This document shows positions 17,619-26,845 of a stretch of DNA of 27,793 bases, piece after piece. Location of the stretch: the NCBI GenBank assembly GCA_028871235.1, contig JAGWNO010000006.1, forward strand, positions 1 to 27,793, written 5' to 3'. A model generated the notes under the pieces. That model saw nothing but the letters and a program-made list of their open reading frames with translations, made no database searches and had not been told where the DNA came from. A program made the translations under genes and the position numbers. Origin of the DNA: Gammaproteobacteria bacterium. GTDB lineage: Bacteria > Pseudomonadota > Gammaproteobacteria > Natronospirales > REEB76. Position 1 is the first letter of the stretch, and every line of letters begins with the position of its first letter.

Positions 17619-18920
17619 TCAGCTGCTGAGCCGGCTGAGGGCCGTGTACAGCGCGGTGATGCGCGCATGCAGCGGGTGGCTCTGTGCGTGCAGCAACGGC
17701 CGCAAAATCGCCAGGGCGCCGGCGTCGTCATGCTTGATTTCCTGCAGCTGGCGGGCCTGCAGGAATCGCAACGTTACGGTTTCCGGCGTGCCCGGGTGCC
17801 GGGCGGTGAAACCGGTGATGATCCTTTCGAATAACGCGAAGCGCCGCGCCTGGAAAGCCGCCTCCGCGAGCTGCACGCACTCCGCCGCGGGCCGCGGTTC
17901 AAAATTTCCGGCGATGTCGAGACAGCGTTCATGGATGTCGAGCGCCCTGTCAAAACGCTTCGCCTGCACCAGTTGCCGGAGCAATTGCTCGCCCTGTACC
18001 AGCGACAGCGCATCCTGCCGGCGGGCGGTGAGCGCCTCGAACAGTTCTTCATGGAACAGCCGGGGATTGACCAGATCCTTCTGCTCGACGAGGAGCAGGT
18101 GGCGTGCGGCGTCGGCATTGTTCATGGCGAGCAGTTTATCCACCCGGCGTAACAACGCCTGCAACTCTTCCCGCTGCGCCTGCAGTCCACGGGATTCGTC
18201 GCTGGGTCTGGCCACCATGACCGCGATGTTGAGCCGGTCATGACGGCGATGGGCCGTGAAACCTAGCAGGTGGCAAGCCATGATGATGCAATAGATCACC
18301 AGCAGGTATGCCAGCACATCGGCGATGTGCCCGACGAGCACCCAGGCCAGGCCGAAGGCGCCGGCCAGCACCAGACACGCAAATACATAAGCGCCGCCGG
18401 TATGAAAAATGAAACCGCCCAGCTTCAGCGGGTTGAGCGCCGACAGGGCGTTGTCTTCCAGTGCCAGCAGCACCACGAAGGCGGGAAACAGCAGCACGCC
18501 CGCTGCCGCCACAGCGATCGCCGCCTGATGTCCCTGTGCTTGTGAGATGAAGTGCGCCAGCTGGAAAAACGCCAGTCCGTAACCGATCACCATCAGCATG
18601 CGGCCGTATTGCGGCTGCGCATAGATCCCGGTGTCGAGCGCCGGTGGGATTGCATGACCCAGGGCGGTCTCCTGGACCACACAGAAGAGATACTGTCCAA
18701 GCCAGCCCAACATGACGCCGATGGCGGCGATGGCCAGCAGTCCGCCGAGGGTGAACACATACAGCAGCCCACCCATGATCACCACGATGAACAGGGCATA
18801 GCCGCGCAGCGGATACCAGAGGATGCTGGGCAGATAGCGCCATGTGGATGCGGCGCCGGCCATGCGCCGGTCCGCTTCCGGATCATGCAATCTGACATCC
18901 CTGGCTTCCCTGGCGGACAT
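17619..18920 (-). CDS. Integral membrane protein with C-terminal helical (TPR-like) region, function unknown
   Basis: A 433-residue protein. The N-terminal half holds about seven hydrophobic helices, beginning with YLPSILWYPLRGYALFIVVIMGGLL. The C-terminal half (about 255-433) is soluble and made of helix pairs such as AQREELQALLRRVDKLLAMNNADAARHLL and KRFDRALDIHERCLDIAG, which look like TPR-type repeats. I do not recognise a named family. The start at 18920 has no strong ribosome site. It lies 15 bases after the methyltransferase-like gene, so it probably belongs to the same transcript, with lhr downstream. Confidence 0.7.
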   Translation of the reverse strand: MSAREARDVRLHDPEADRRMAGAASTWRYLPSILWYPLRGYALFIVVIMGGLLYVFTLGGLLAIAAIGVMLGWLGQYLFCVVQETALGHAIPPALDTGIYAQPQYGRMLMVIGYGLAFFQLAHFISQAQGHQAAIAVAAAGVLLFPAFVVLLALEDNALSALNPLKLGGFIFHTGGAYVFACLVLAGAFGLAWVLVGHIADVLAYLLVIYCIIMACHLLGFTAHRRHDRLNIAVMVARPSDESRGLQAQREELQALLRRVDKLLAMNNADAARHLLLVEQKDLVNPRLFHEELFEALTARRQDALSLVQGEQLLRQLVQAKRFDRALDIHERCLDIAGNFEPRPAAECVQLAEAAFQARRFALFERIITGFTARHPGTPETVTLRFLQARQLQEIKHDDAGALAILRPLLHAQSHPLHARITALYTALSRLSS

Positions 18921-18935
18921 GCTGCGGAGAAGGAA

Positions 18936-19508
18936 TCAGTAAATGCCGGGGATCAGCCGTTTGGTGCGGCGGCAGTAGTCGCGGTATTTTTCACCGAGCG
19001 CAGCCGTGAGCGCCGCTTCTTCTTCATGGATGCGGTACAGATACACCGCAACGGCAAGCCCCATGATGATGAGCAGGCTCAACCAGTTGCCGAGCGCCAG
19101 ACTCCAGCCCAGAAACGCGATGAGCGCGCCCAGATAACTCGGATGACGGACGTAATGGTAGAAACCGCTGTCCACCACCCGGTGATCCGCCAGCACCGCC
19201 ACGTTGGGCGTGTGGTAACGGCCGAGCTGGGCGATGGCGATGGAACGCACCAGGATGCCGATGCCCATGATGATGAGTCCCGCCACCTGCACCAGCAAGC
19301 TGGGGCGGATGGCGCCGTAGGGAGTGTAAGCAAGGTAGATGCCTGTGGCCCAGGCGAGCATGTTGCCCAACATGATCGCCAACAGCGAAAAGCGGTCACG
19401 ATTTTTGCTCTTACCGGTCTTGCGGCGGAAGACCACCGCACCGTCCAGGAACAGCCATAGGCAAAACAGCACGATGGCGGTGCCGCGCAGAGTCCACATA
19501 TTGATCAT
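18936..19508 (-). CDS. Isoprenylcysteine/phospholipid methyltransferase-like membrane protein
   Basis: A 190-residue protein with about five membrane helices. The C-terminal half shows the ICMT/PEMT signature: VDSGFYHYVRHPSYLGALI, then an acidic 'HEEEAALTAALGEKYRDYCRRTKRLIPGIY'. The RHPxYLG and EExxL...Y..Y motifs bind S-adenosylmethionine and place the substrate at the membrane surface in this superfamily. The real substrate in bacteria is usually unknown; lipids or small isoprenoid or thiol compounds are possible. An ATG at 19499 is an alternative start, ten bases after GAGG. It is 20 bases after msrA on the same strand. Confidence 0.83.
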   Translation of the reverse strand: MINMWTLRGTAIVLFCLWLFLDGAVVFRRKTGKSKNRDRFSLLAIMLGNMLAWATGIYLAYTPYGAIRPSLLVQVAGLIIMGIGILVRSIAIAQLGRYHTPNVAVLADHRVVDSGFYHYVRHPSYLGALIAFLGWSLALGNWLSLLIIMGLAVAVYLYRIHEEEAALTAALGEKYRDYCRRTKRLIPGIY

Positions 19509-19528
19509 GCCTCAGGGAAAACCGCGAT

Positions 19529-20161
<633 letters not shown>

Positions 20162-20249
20162 GGGGTACTCTCAGGGGAAGGGGTTCAGGATTCTCGCCGC
20201 AATAAGACCATCACAGCCCGGCTTTTATTGCAACCAGGAGGGTGCCCGC

Positions 20250-20969
20250 ATGCCGGACAGGAAAATCGCCGTCATCACCGGTGCCAACCGCGGTCTCGGT
20301 TTCGAGACCGCCCGCCAGCTGGCTAACCGGGGATTGCATGTAATCCTCACGGCACGCAACCTGGCTGCCAGCGCGGCGGCCTTCAAGCAATTGCAGACCG
20401 GCAAGCTGTCGGTGGAGACGCACAAGCTGGACGTGACCTCCAGCGATGAGGTCGAGACACTGGCGCGTCACATCCGCAACACCCACGGCCACCTGGACAT
20501 ACTGGTGAACAACGCCGGTGTCCTGCCGGAATCCAGCCGCGATCGCGGCGCGCGTTCCGCCGATCCGATGCAGGTGACGCCCGCCACCATCATGGAGATA
20601 TTCAACACCAATACCCTCGGCGCGGTGCGGCTTATCCAGACCTTGGCGCCGCTGCTGCAGGAAGGCAGCCGCATCATCAATGTGTCTTCCGGCATGGGCG
20701 CCCTCAACGGCATGGGCAGCGGTTTCCTGGGCTACCGCATCTCCAAGGCGGCACTCAATGTGGTCACGCGCGTGCTCGCCCAGGAACTGGCGCCGCGGCA
20801 GATCGCGGTGAACTCCGTATGTCCCGGCTGGGTACGCACCGATATGGGGGGCTTGAGCGCCACCCGCTCCATCGAGAAAGGCGTGGAAACCATCGTATGG
20901 CTGGCCACCGCCGCGGAGGCCAAGGAGAGCGGCCGGTTCTGGCGCGACAAAACGCACATCCCCTGGTAA
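20250..20969 (+). CDS. Short-chain dehydrogenase/reductase (carbonyl-reductase-like)
   Basis: A 239-residue classical SDR. It starts at the ATG at 20250, chosen because AGGAGG lies eight bases upstream. The NADP(H) motif TGANRGLG occupies residues 10-17, NNAG 87-90, the catalytic Ser is in NVSSGMG (about 146), and Tyr162 and Lys166 are in GYRISKAAL. CPGWVRTDMGG follows. The loop between NNAG and the active site, and the basic residues after strand 2 (TARN), fit an NADPH-dependent carbonyl reductase group. The substrate cannot be given. The next rightward gene, a PLP decarboxylase, starts 89 bases later; cotranscription is possible. Confidence 0.92.
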   Translation: MPDRKIAVITGANRGLGFETARQLANRGLHVILTARNLAASAAAFKQLQTGKLSVETHKLDVTSSDEVETLARHIRNTHGHLDILVNNAGVLPESSRDRGARSADPMQVTPATIMEIFNTNTLGAVRLIQTLAPLLQEGSRIINVSSGMGALNGMGSGFLGYRISKAALNVVTRVLAQELAPRQIAVNSVCPGWVRTDMGGLSATRSIEKGVETIVWLATAAEAKESGRFWRDKTHIPW

Positions 20970-21058
20970 CGGCGCGTCGCCGCGCCGCTTGATCTGTGTC
21001 ATCGCGGATTGCGGCTGCACCAGTCAGGATGGGGCCCCCATTCCCCAGGGCCAACCCC

Positions 21059-23140
21059 ATGACGAGTGTTCCCGGCACCCAGCCTGCCGCATCCGAGCCG
21101 CTGACGGACCTCGATTTCGCCAACCCCTGTTTTCTCGGTCCCGGCGGCGAGAACAGCGAGGTGTTCGAGCGGGTGCTGCTCGAGCTCCTGCGCGACCACG
21201 TCTATTGGCGGCGCAACTTCCATCCCGAGGATCCGCCGCCGATCCCGGTGCTGGCGATGCATCAGCCCGGCTACGTGGAGTTTGTGGATCGCATGCGCAC
21301 CGAACTCAACGCCCTCACTGCGGCGCTCAAGCGCTCGGTGCCGTTCTTCAACCCGCGCTATCTCGGCCACATGGTGTCCGACACGCTGCTGCCCGGGCTG
21401 CTGGCACAGCTGGTAACCACGCTCTACAACCCCAACAACGTCAGTCCCGAGGCCGCACCGGTCACGCTTGAGCTTGAACTCAAGGTAGGCGGACAACTGG
21501 CACGCATGCTCGGCTTCGCCACCGATCCGGCCCGTGACCCCTGTGCCTGGGGGCACCTCACCTCCGGCGGCACGCTCGCCAATTATGAAAGTCTCGTCAA
21601 CCTGCGCGCGCTGCGCTGCTATCCGCTGGCCCTCAAGGACGCGCTGCGGGCCACACGCCTGCCGCTGCCGCTCACGGCCGCTGACGGACGCCCGCTGGCG
21701 GAACTGGACGACTGGACGCTGTTCAACCTGCCGCTGGACGACGTCATGGCGCTGCCGCAACAGCTGGCGGCACTGTTGAGTGAACGTACCGCCCCCGCCG
21801 ATGCCCGCACCCTCTACCAGACGCTGGCTGAGGCGCGTGTCGAGCACACCGGCCTGGTGGATTTCACCGAATGCCATCCCGCCTGCGCGGCGCTGAGCGT
21901 GCTCGCGCCGGTGACCGCGCATTACTCCTGGCGCAAGGCCGCCAAAGTGCTGGGGTTCGGCAGCGGACGGCTGGTGACGGTGCCCGTCGACAGTCACATG
22001 CGCCTGTCGCTGCCGGCCCTGGAGCGACATCTTGAGGAATGCGTGCGCAAGAAAATCCCGGTGCTGGCGGTGGTGGCGGTGCTCGGTACCACCGAGTTCG
22101 GCACCCTGGATCCGCTGCAGGAAATCGCCGCGTTGCGCAGCCGTTTCCGGCAGCGCGGCCTGGAGTTCGCGCTGCACGTGGATGCCGCCTGGGGCGGTTA
22201 TCTCGCCAGCATTTTCCGCGAACCTGACGGCAGCCTCGCCACGCACGCCGCGGTGCGCGAGGGCTTCCGATACTTCCCCTCCGCGCCGGTGTATGCAAGT
22301 TTCGCGGCCCTGAAGCTTGCGGATTCCATCACCGTGGATCCGCACAAGCTCGGCTACCTGCCCTACGGCATCGGCGGCATCGTGTGGCGCGACCGGCGGG
22401 TGCGGGATTTCCTCGGCGAAAAGGCGCCGTACGTGTTCGATCACGACAGCCAGTCCGCGGCGGCCCGCGAGCGCCAGCCGCAGCTGGGGGAGTACATCCT
22501 GGAAGGTTCGAAACCCGGCGCCGCCGCCGCCGCAGCCTGGGTGGCGCACCGGGTGCTGCCCCTCGACCGCGTCCATCTCGGCCGGCTGCAGCGTCACACC
22601 ATCCTCGCCAGTGAGTATTTTTTCGACCGGCTGCCGTTTCTGGAGCAGCGTCTCAAGGGCCGGGCACGGCTGGTGGTGCCGTTCGAGCCCGACACCAATC
22701 TGCTGTGCCTGGCGATCAACCCCGAGGGCAACCGCGAGTTGGCCGCCATGAACCGCTTCGGCCGACGACTGTATGTGCATCTCGGCATCGATCCGGACCG
22801 GCCGGTGCAGCTGCGCGAGTTCTTCAGCTCACACACCCGCGTGACCCGCGACATGCTCGGTGCCGAGGATCTGTCACGGGTGATGGGCGCCCTCGGGATC
22901 GCTGCGGAGACCTTCGTCATCGCGGTCGATGATCAGAACACCCAGGCGGACAGCCTGTTCCTGCTGCGTCACACCCTCATGAACCCGTGGCTGCTGGAGC
23001 GCGTGGACGGGAAAAGCTGCATCGATCGTTATCTGGAATATCTGGAGGGGCTGATAGTCGCGGAACTGGAACTGGGGGTCTGGTGCGATCCCGGCAGCGG
23101 CGATCCTTCCACGGCGGCCTCGCGCAGCAGGTACTCGTAA
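21059..23140 (+). CDS. Group II PLP-dependent decarboxylase (glutamate/tyrosine decarboxylase-like)
   Basis: About 693 residues from the ATG at 21059 (AGGG eight bases upstream; a GTG at 20996 would add 21 residues). It has the fold type I decarboxylase features: 'HMVSDTLLPGLLAQLVTTLYNPNNVS' and 'GHLTSGGTLANYESL' in the N-terminal half, HVDAAWGGY (His373, Asp375), and the PLP lysine Lys430 in VDPHKLGY. LGEYILEGSKPGAAAAA then follows. The long form with 'VDPHK.GY.PY..GGI' resembles the tyrosine-decarboxylase-type branch, but the substrate (aspartate, glutamate or an aromatic amino acid) is not decidable by eye. The last about 23 residues (GVWCDPGSGDPSTAASRSRYS) look unlike a folded end and overlap the opposite hemerythrin gene by 112 bases. 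Confidence 0.88.
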   Translation: MTSVPGTQPAASEPLTDLDFANPCFLGPGGENSEVFERVLLELLRDHVYWRRNFHPEDPPPIPVLAMHQPGYVEFVDRMRTELNALTAALKRSVPFFNPRYLGHMVSDTLLPGLLAQLVTTLYNPNNVSPEAAPVTLELELKVGGQLARMLGFATDPARDPCAWGHLTSGGTLANYESLVNLRALRCYPLALKDALRATRLPLPLTAADGRPLAELDDWTLFNLPLDDVMALPQQLAALLSERTAPADARTLYQTLAEARVEHTGLVDFTECHPACAALSVLAPVTAHYSWRKAAKVLGFGSGRLVTVPVDSHMRLSLPALERHLEECVRKKIPVLAVVAVLGTTEFGTLDPLQEIAALRSRFRQRGLEFALHVDAAWGGYLASIFREPDGSLATHAAVREGFRYFPSAPVYASFAALKLADSITVDPHKLGYLPYGIGGIVWRDRRVRDFLGEKAPYVFDHDSQSAAARERQPQLGEYILEGSKPGAAAAAAWVAHRVLPLDRVHLGRLQRHTILASEYFFDRLPFLEQRLKGRARLVVPFEPDTNLLCLAINPEGNRELAAMNRFGRRLYVHLGIDPDRPVQLREFFSSHTRVTRDMLGAEDLSRVMGALGIAAETFVIAVDDQNTQADSLFLLRHTLMNPWLLERVDGKSCIDRYLEYLEGLIVAELELGVWCDPGSGDPSTAASRSRYS

Positions 23141-23661
23141 AGATAGCGGTAACGCTCGGCCACCTTGCTCCCGGAAAGCGGATCCTCGATCCGGTCTGAT
23201 GCCGCTCGCAACGCAACCCAGTCCTTCTGCTTGAGCAGCCGCAACGCCTGGGGGAACAGCACCTGTTCCTCGGTCTGTACATGCAACGCCTGGATGTGCA
23301 GATACCGCTTGCCAAGCTCCACCAGCCGCATGCGGGCCTGCGCATTACCTGCCTGCGCCTTGAGCACGATCTCCATGAGCTGGTCTTCAAGAGCATAGAT
23401 TTCCTGATGCTGCTGGCGCAGGGTCTCGACCTCCGCTCGCAGCGGCGCACCGGCCGCCAGCAACGCGCTGAAAACCAGATCCTCCTTGGGATGATGCACG
23501 CTGCTCGGAAATTTGCGCATGTAGTAAAGCGCATTGGCGAGCAGCACGAAGTCGGGTTCGCCCTGTCGCTCGATCAGAGCGATCTGGTTACTGATGATGC
23601 CGATGACACGCCGCATATTGACGTGTTCGTTGTGCAGTTTCTGGACCGGATTGGTACGCAT
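23029..23661 (-). CDS. Hemerythrin-like (HHE cation-binding) protein
   Basis: A 210-residue protein from the ATG at 23661, which has a GGAGG site about five bases upstream. It carries the hemerythrin metal ligands: H10 and H13 in KLHNEHVNM, H56/H57 and E60 in VHHPKEDLVF, H85 in QQHQEIY, and HVQTEEQVLFPQ (H127, E131). These proteins bind a di-iron centre and usually sense or handle oxygen or nitric oxide in the cytoplasm. The final part (about 174-210: EGSPLPGSHQTPSSSSATISPSRYSR) is low-complexity and overlaps the end of the convergent PLP decarboxylase gene, so one or both ends may be extended. Confidence 0.85.
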   Translation of the reverse strand: MRTNPVQKLHNEHVNMRRVIGIISNQIALIERQGEPDFVLLANALYYMRKFPSSVHHPKEDLVFSALLAAGAPLRAEVETLRQQHQEIYALEDQLMEIVLKAQAGNAQARMRLVELGKRYLHIQALHVQTEEQVLFPQALRLLKQKDWVALRAASDRIEDPLSGSKVAERYRYLYEYLLREAAVEGSPLPGSHQTPSSSSATISPSRYSR

Positions 23662-23739
23662 ACGCCCTCCGCTGAACATCAAACTAGCGCCTGGTGCCGT
23701 TGAAGCGCCATGACCCAGATCAGGTTGCGGGCGGCGGAC

Positions 23740-23762
23740 AAAAAAACCGGCGTGCCGCCGGC
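23740..23762 (-). terminator. Intrinsic terminator downstream of the DoxX gene
   Basis: On the reverse strand CCGGC-GGCAC-GCCGG forms a perfect 5-bp GC stem with a 5-base loop, followed at once by seven T. It lies about 120 bases after the stop of the DoxX gene and in front of the hemerythrin gene. It should end the detoxification transcript. Confidence 0.8.
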
Positions 23763-23881
23763 TGGGGGCATAAGCCGCGAGACTCCGTACGTCGGGGAGC
23801 GCCCGGCCGGGCGGAGCGTGCGGGACCCGGTGCGGGGTACAGTCGTCGGTGGTATTCCCGGGTTCCGCGGGGTGCTCCCCA
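23763..23881. other. GC-rich, hairpin-rich spacer after the DoxX gene
   Basis: No gene is supported here. The stretch has strong self-complementarity, including a perfect 14-base palindrome CGCCCGGCCGGGCG at 23800-23813 and flanking CTCCG/CGGAG arms (23783-23787 with 23811-23815). Next to the terminator it may be a structured 3' untranslated region or a repetitive extragenic element. Confidence 0.4.
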
Positions 23882-24268
23882 TCAGCTCCAGGGCAACTGC
23901 AGCCTGTGATCCAGGCTCCAGCGGCCGGCACCGTAGGCGGCCAGCAGCAGGAACCCGCCGGTCATGGCAATGTTCTTCCAGAAATTGATCATCTGCTGCA
24001 TGTCGCCGGGATGGAAATGCACGAGCAAGCCCGTGGCCACGCAATAGGCGGCGAGCAGCAGCGCCAGCGGACGTGTAAACAGTCCCAGCACCAGCGCCAG
24101 TCCGCCGCCCACCTCCAGCAGGATCACCAGCGGCAGCAGGCCTCCGGAAATCCCCACGGCTTCCAGGTACTGCTGGCTGCCGTGATAATTCGCCGCCTTG
24201 GCAAGGCCGAACACCAGAAAAATCGCCGCCATCAGCAGGCGGCCGATGAAATTTGTCATGCTTTGCAT
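23882..24268 (-). CDS. DoxX-family membrane protein
   Basis: A 128-residue protein with four hydrophobic helices. It shows the DoxX pattern: FIGRLLMAAIFLVFGLAKAANY at the start, then a glycine-rich 'ILLEVGGGLALVLGLFTRPLALLLA', 'FWKNIAMTGGFLLLAAYGAGRWSLD' and a short end. The ATG at 24268 has AGAGGAG seven bases upstream. DoxX proteins are linked to thiol and quinone redox stress (the DoxD/DoxX membrane subunits), though the exact role varies. It is the last gene of the leftward detoxification group and is followed by a strong terminator. Confidence 0.87.
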   Translation of the reverse strand: MQSMTNFIGRLLMAAIFLVFGLAKAANYHGSQQYLEAVGISGGLLPLVILLEVGGGLALVLGLFTRPLALLLAAYCVATGLLVHFHPGDMQQMINFWKNIAMTGGFLLLAAYGAGRWSLDHRLQLPWS

Positions 24269-24380
24269 ATATCCACTCCTCTGGGTTAATCCCCGTCACT
24301 CACCGGACTGCTGGCGGCTGGCGATCTCCGCCGCCGGTGCCCGAGGCACAGATCAGTCTGCGCGTTTCGCCACGGCGCGG

Positions 24381-24944
24381 CTACCGCGTACGCACCGTCT
24401 TAAGCGCTCCGCCCCAGGCGCTGAGCTGGTCGAACATGGTGTTAAGCGTCTGTTCGTGCTGGGCGGCGGGTTTAAAGACAGTGAAGTTCTCGAAGTCCGT
24501 GAACAGGGACAGCGCCACCTGCGCGCGCACCGTCGCCACCTGCAGTTCGGCCATCACCAGCCGCAGGTGCTCCACTGCGCGCGTCCCGCCGGCGCTGCCG
24601 TAGCTCACGAAACCGGCTGCCTTGTTGTTCCACTCATGGTACAGAAAATCGATCGCGTTCTTGAGCGCGCCCGAGGTGCTGTGGTTGTACTCCGGCGTCA
24701 CGAAGACGTACGCGTCGAATGAATCGACCTTCCCGGCCCAGGCTTTGGTGTGCGGCTGACTGTACTGCCGCAATGAAGGCGGTATGGGCTCGTCAAGATG
24801 CGGCAATTTGAAGTCCTTGATGTCTACAATCTCGAACTCCGCATCGCTGCGCCTTTTCGCAATCCCGTGGACCCATCTGGCCACGGGCTCCGCATTGCGG
24901 CCCGGTCGCGTGCTTCCAATGATGATAGCGGTCTTGATCTGCAT
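24381..24944 (-). CDS. NAD(P)H-dependent FMN reductase (flavodoxin-fold)
   Basis: A 187-residue protein starting at the ATG at 24944 with GGGAGG seven bases upstream. The phosphate-binding loop GSTRPGR (10-16), TPEYNHS (83-89) and SGALKNAIDFLYHEW are the hallmarks of the NADPH-dependent FMN reductase family (ArsH/ChrR/YieF-like), which reduce quinones, azo dyes or metals with FMN. It lies 92 bases after the gst gene on the same strand and before DoxX. The set suggests handling of quinones or other electrophiles. No operator like those at the arsR and Old Yellow Enzyme genes is seen in its own upstream gap. Confidence 0.9.
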   Translation of the reverse strand: MQIKTAIIIGSTRPGRNAEPVARWVHGIAKRRSDAEFEIVDIKDFKLPHLDEPIPPSLRQYSQPHTKAWAGKVDSFDAYVFVTPEYNHSTSGALKNAIDFLYHEWNNKAAGFVSYGSAGGTRAVEHLRLVMAELQVATVRAQVALSLFTDFENFTVFKPAAQHEQTLNTMFDQLSAWGGALKTVRTR

Positions 24945-25036
24945 TTCATCGCCTCCCGGTTAAACCTGGCAACAGGGCTCGACGCTCCACGCACTGCCCT
25001 TCCACGGCAAACACGCGCGAGTGCCTAAACTGATAC

Positions 25037-25645
25037 TCAGGCCGCGAGTTTCTCCGCGTGCACGGTCTCGCGTACCTTGGGGCGCGCCGCCACCCGCTGC
25101 ATGTAAGCCTCAAGGTTCTTCCACGGACTCAGGTCCACATTCAGGTAATTCTTCCAGTTGAGGATGGTGAACGCATAGGCGTCCGCCACCGTGAACTTTT
25201 TGCCCATGAGGAACTCATGACTGGCCAGATGCTTGTCCAGCAGCGCAAAGCGGTTCTTCAGCTTGTCCAGGAAAATCTTCCTGCCCGCCTCCGGCATGTC
25301 GGCGTTGAATAACGGGCTGAAACCCTTGTGCAGCTCGCTGCTGATAAAAGTCAGCCATTCGATGGTGCGATAACGCTCCATGCTGCCGGGCGCAGCCAGC
25401 AGGCCGGCTTCCGGTTTACGGTCAGCCAGATACTGCAGGATGGCGGCGTCTTCGGTGAACAGCGAGCCGTCGTCGAGCTGCAGCGCCGGCACATAACCTT
25501 TGGGGTTGATGGCATAGAAGTCCTTGCCGTCGGCGAGCTTGTGGGTCTTGAGATCCACCTGCACCGCTTCGAATGGCAGACCGAGTTCGTGCAGCACGAT
25601 GTGCGGCGCGAGCGAGCAGGCACCGGGTGAAAAATAAAGTTTCAT
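25037..25645 (-). CDS. gstA: Beta-class glutathione S-transferase
   Basis: A 202-residue protein that reads like E. coli GstA end to end. It starts at the ATG at 25645 because AAGGAG lies eight bases before it; a start 18 bases upstream has no site. The N-terminal thioredoxin-like domain carries MKLYFSPGACSLAPHIVLHE with the beta-class Cys10, then NPKGYVPAL (cis-Pro) and LFTEDAAILQYLAD. The helical domain includes ELHKGFSPLF and KKFTVADAYAFTILNW. It conjugates glutathione to electrophiles. It lies only 38 bases after the Old Yellow Enzyme gene, so the two are probably one transcript. Confidence 0.93.
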   Translation of the reverse strand: MKLYFSPGACSLAPHIVLHELGLPFEAVQVDLKTHKLADGKDFYAINPKGYVPALQLDDGSLFTEDAAILQYLADRKPEAGLLAAPGSMERYRTIEWLTFISSELHKGFSPLFNADMPEAGRKIFLDKLKNRFALLDKHLASHEFLMGKKFTVADAYAFTILNWKNYLNVDLSPWKNLEAYMQRVAARPKVRETVHAEKLAA

Positions 25646-25683
25646 GGCATTGTCTCCTTGCATGTATGAGTAAAAATAACCGC

Positions 25684-26781
25684 TCAGGCCGCCGCGGCCT
25701 GCAGCGGCGGATAATCCACATAACCTCTGGCGCCGCCCTGATAGAAGGTGTTCTGGTCCGCCTGCGCCAACGCCGCACCGATCCGGAAACGCTCCACCAG
25801 GTCAGGATTGGCGATGTAGGGCACGCCGAAGGCCACCAGATCCGCCTGGCCTTTGCTGATCACCGCGTTGCCCTTGTCGCGGTCGTAGCCGGTGTTGGTG
25901 ATGAGCACGCCGCGAAACACAGTACGGTAATACTCACTCACGTTCTGCACCATGTTGGGAATCGCCGACATATCCCCGGTGGCTTCCCGCAGGTGCAGAT
26001 AGGCGGGGTCGTAGCTCGAGAGCGCGCCGATGACGAAGTCATACAACGCGCGGGTGTCGGAATCCGCCGGCACATTCCAGGTGTTGGCGGGCGAGAGTCT
26101 CACGCCCACGCGTCCGGCGCCGATCGCATCGCCCACTTCCCCCAGGATCTCGAACAGGAAGCGCGCACGATTGGGGATGCTGCCGCCGTATTCATCGCTG
26201 CGCCGGTTGCTGGAGTCGCGCAGGAATTGTTCGATAAGATAGCCGTTGGCGGCATGCAGTTCGACGCCGTCGAAGCCCGCCTGCATGGCATGCTGCGCGG
26301 CGCGCACATAATCCTGCACTATCTGCCTCACTTCCGCGGTCTCGAGCGCCCGCGGCGTGAGCGTGTCCTTCAGTCCCCGGGGAGTGAAGGATTGGGTGCC
26401 GGGATTGATGGCCGAGGGTGCCACCGGCAAGGTGCCGTCGTGAAAATCGGGATGCGATACCCGCCCCACGTGCCATAGCTGGCTGAAGATGCGGCCGCCA
26501 CGCGCGTGCACGGCGTCGGTGACTTTCTTCCAGCCGCGCACCTGTGCCTCGGAATGGATACCGGGGGTGTGCACGTAACCCACGCCCTGCGGCGATATCT
26601 GGCTGCCTTCGGTGATGAGCAGCCCGGCGGTGGCGCGCTGCGCGTAGTACTCCACGTGCAGGTCGGTGGGCGCACGGTCGCGGTTATAGGCGCGCGAGCG
26701 GGTCATGGGCGCCATCACCACGCGGTTGTTGAGCGTGTGACCACCGAGTGTGACCGGGGTCAACAGGGCTTGCGTATCCAT
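25684..26781 (-). CDS. nemA: Old Yellow Enzyme-family alkene reductase (NemA-like)
   Basis: A 365-residue FMN enzyme. An ATG at 26781 is preferred, with AGGAGG five bases upstream; the ATG at 26784 is too close to it. Family motifs: VVMAPMTRSRA (Thr27, flavin tuning), EYYAQRATAGLLITEGSQIS, FSQLWHVGR, GFDGVELHAANGYL (His176/Asn179 substrate pair and Tyr181), NRRSDEYGGSIPNRARF, VAFGVPYIANPDLV and the FMN phosphate end FYQGGARGYVDYPPL. It reduces activated C=C bonds (enals, enones, maleimides) and nitro compounds with NADPH. An operator-like palindrome lies in its upstream region and gst follows it. Confidence 0.93.
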   Translation of the reverse strand: MDTQALLTPVTLGGHTLNNRVVMAPMTRSRAYNRDRAPTDLHVEYYAQRATAGLLITEGSQISPQGVGYVHTPGIHSEAQVRGWKKVTDAVHARGGRIFSQLWHVGRVSHPDFHDGTLPVAPSAINPGTQSFTPRGLKDTLTPRALETAEVRQIVQDYVRAAQHAMQAGFDGVELHAANGYLIEQFLRDSSNRRSDEYGGSIPNRARFLFEILGEVGDAIGAGRVGVRLSPANTWNVPADSDTRALYDFVIGALSSYDPAYLHLREATGDMSAIPNMVQNVSEYYRTVFRGVLITNTGYDRDKGNAVISKGQADLVAFGVPYIANPDLVERFRIGAALAQADQNTFYQGGARGYVDYPPLQAAAA

Positions 26782-26813
26782 CATGACCTCCTCATCTAAA
26801 TTCCTGTGTTTTC

Positions 26814-26834
26814 ACATATCTAATAAATTCGATA
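26814..26834 (-). promoter_or_regulatory. Operator-like imperfect palindrome upstream of the Old Yellow Enzyme gene
   Basis: The reverse strand reads TATCGAATTTATTAGATA plus TGT. It is an 18-bp imperfect palindrome (7 of 9 base pairs) with TATC and GATA arms around ten AT-rich bases. It is 17/21 identical to the site at 27205-27225 in front of arsR, with mismatches at the same pair positions. It lies about 33 bases before the reductase ATG, where a repressor would act. No clean -35/-10 pair on the reverse strand could be assigned. Confidence 0.6.
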
Positions 26835-26845
26835 TTGTTACACCG

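Noticed and set aside
20999..22780. A 593-codon reverse-strand open frame opposite the PLP decarboxylase gene
   Set aside because: It is a GC-bias shadow. The plus strand has catalytic motifs and the reverse product has none.
23679..24299. A reverse-strand open frame running through the terminator region next to doxX
   Set aside because: It reads through a strong terminator and hairpin DNA and is out of frame with the clear DoxX protein. The product has no family features.
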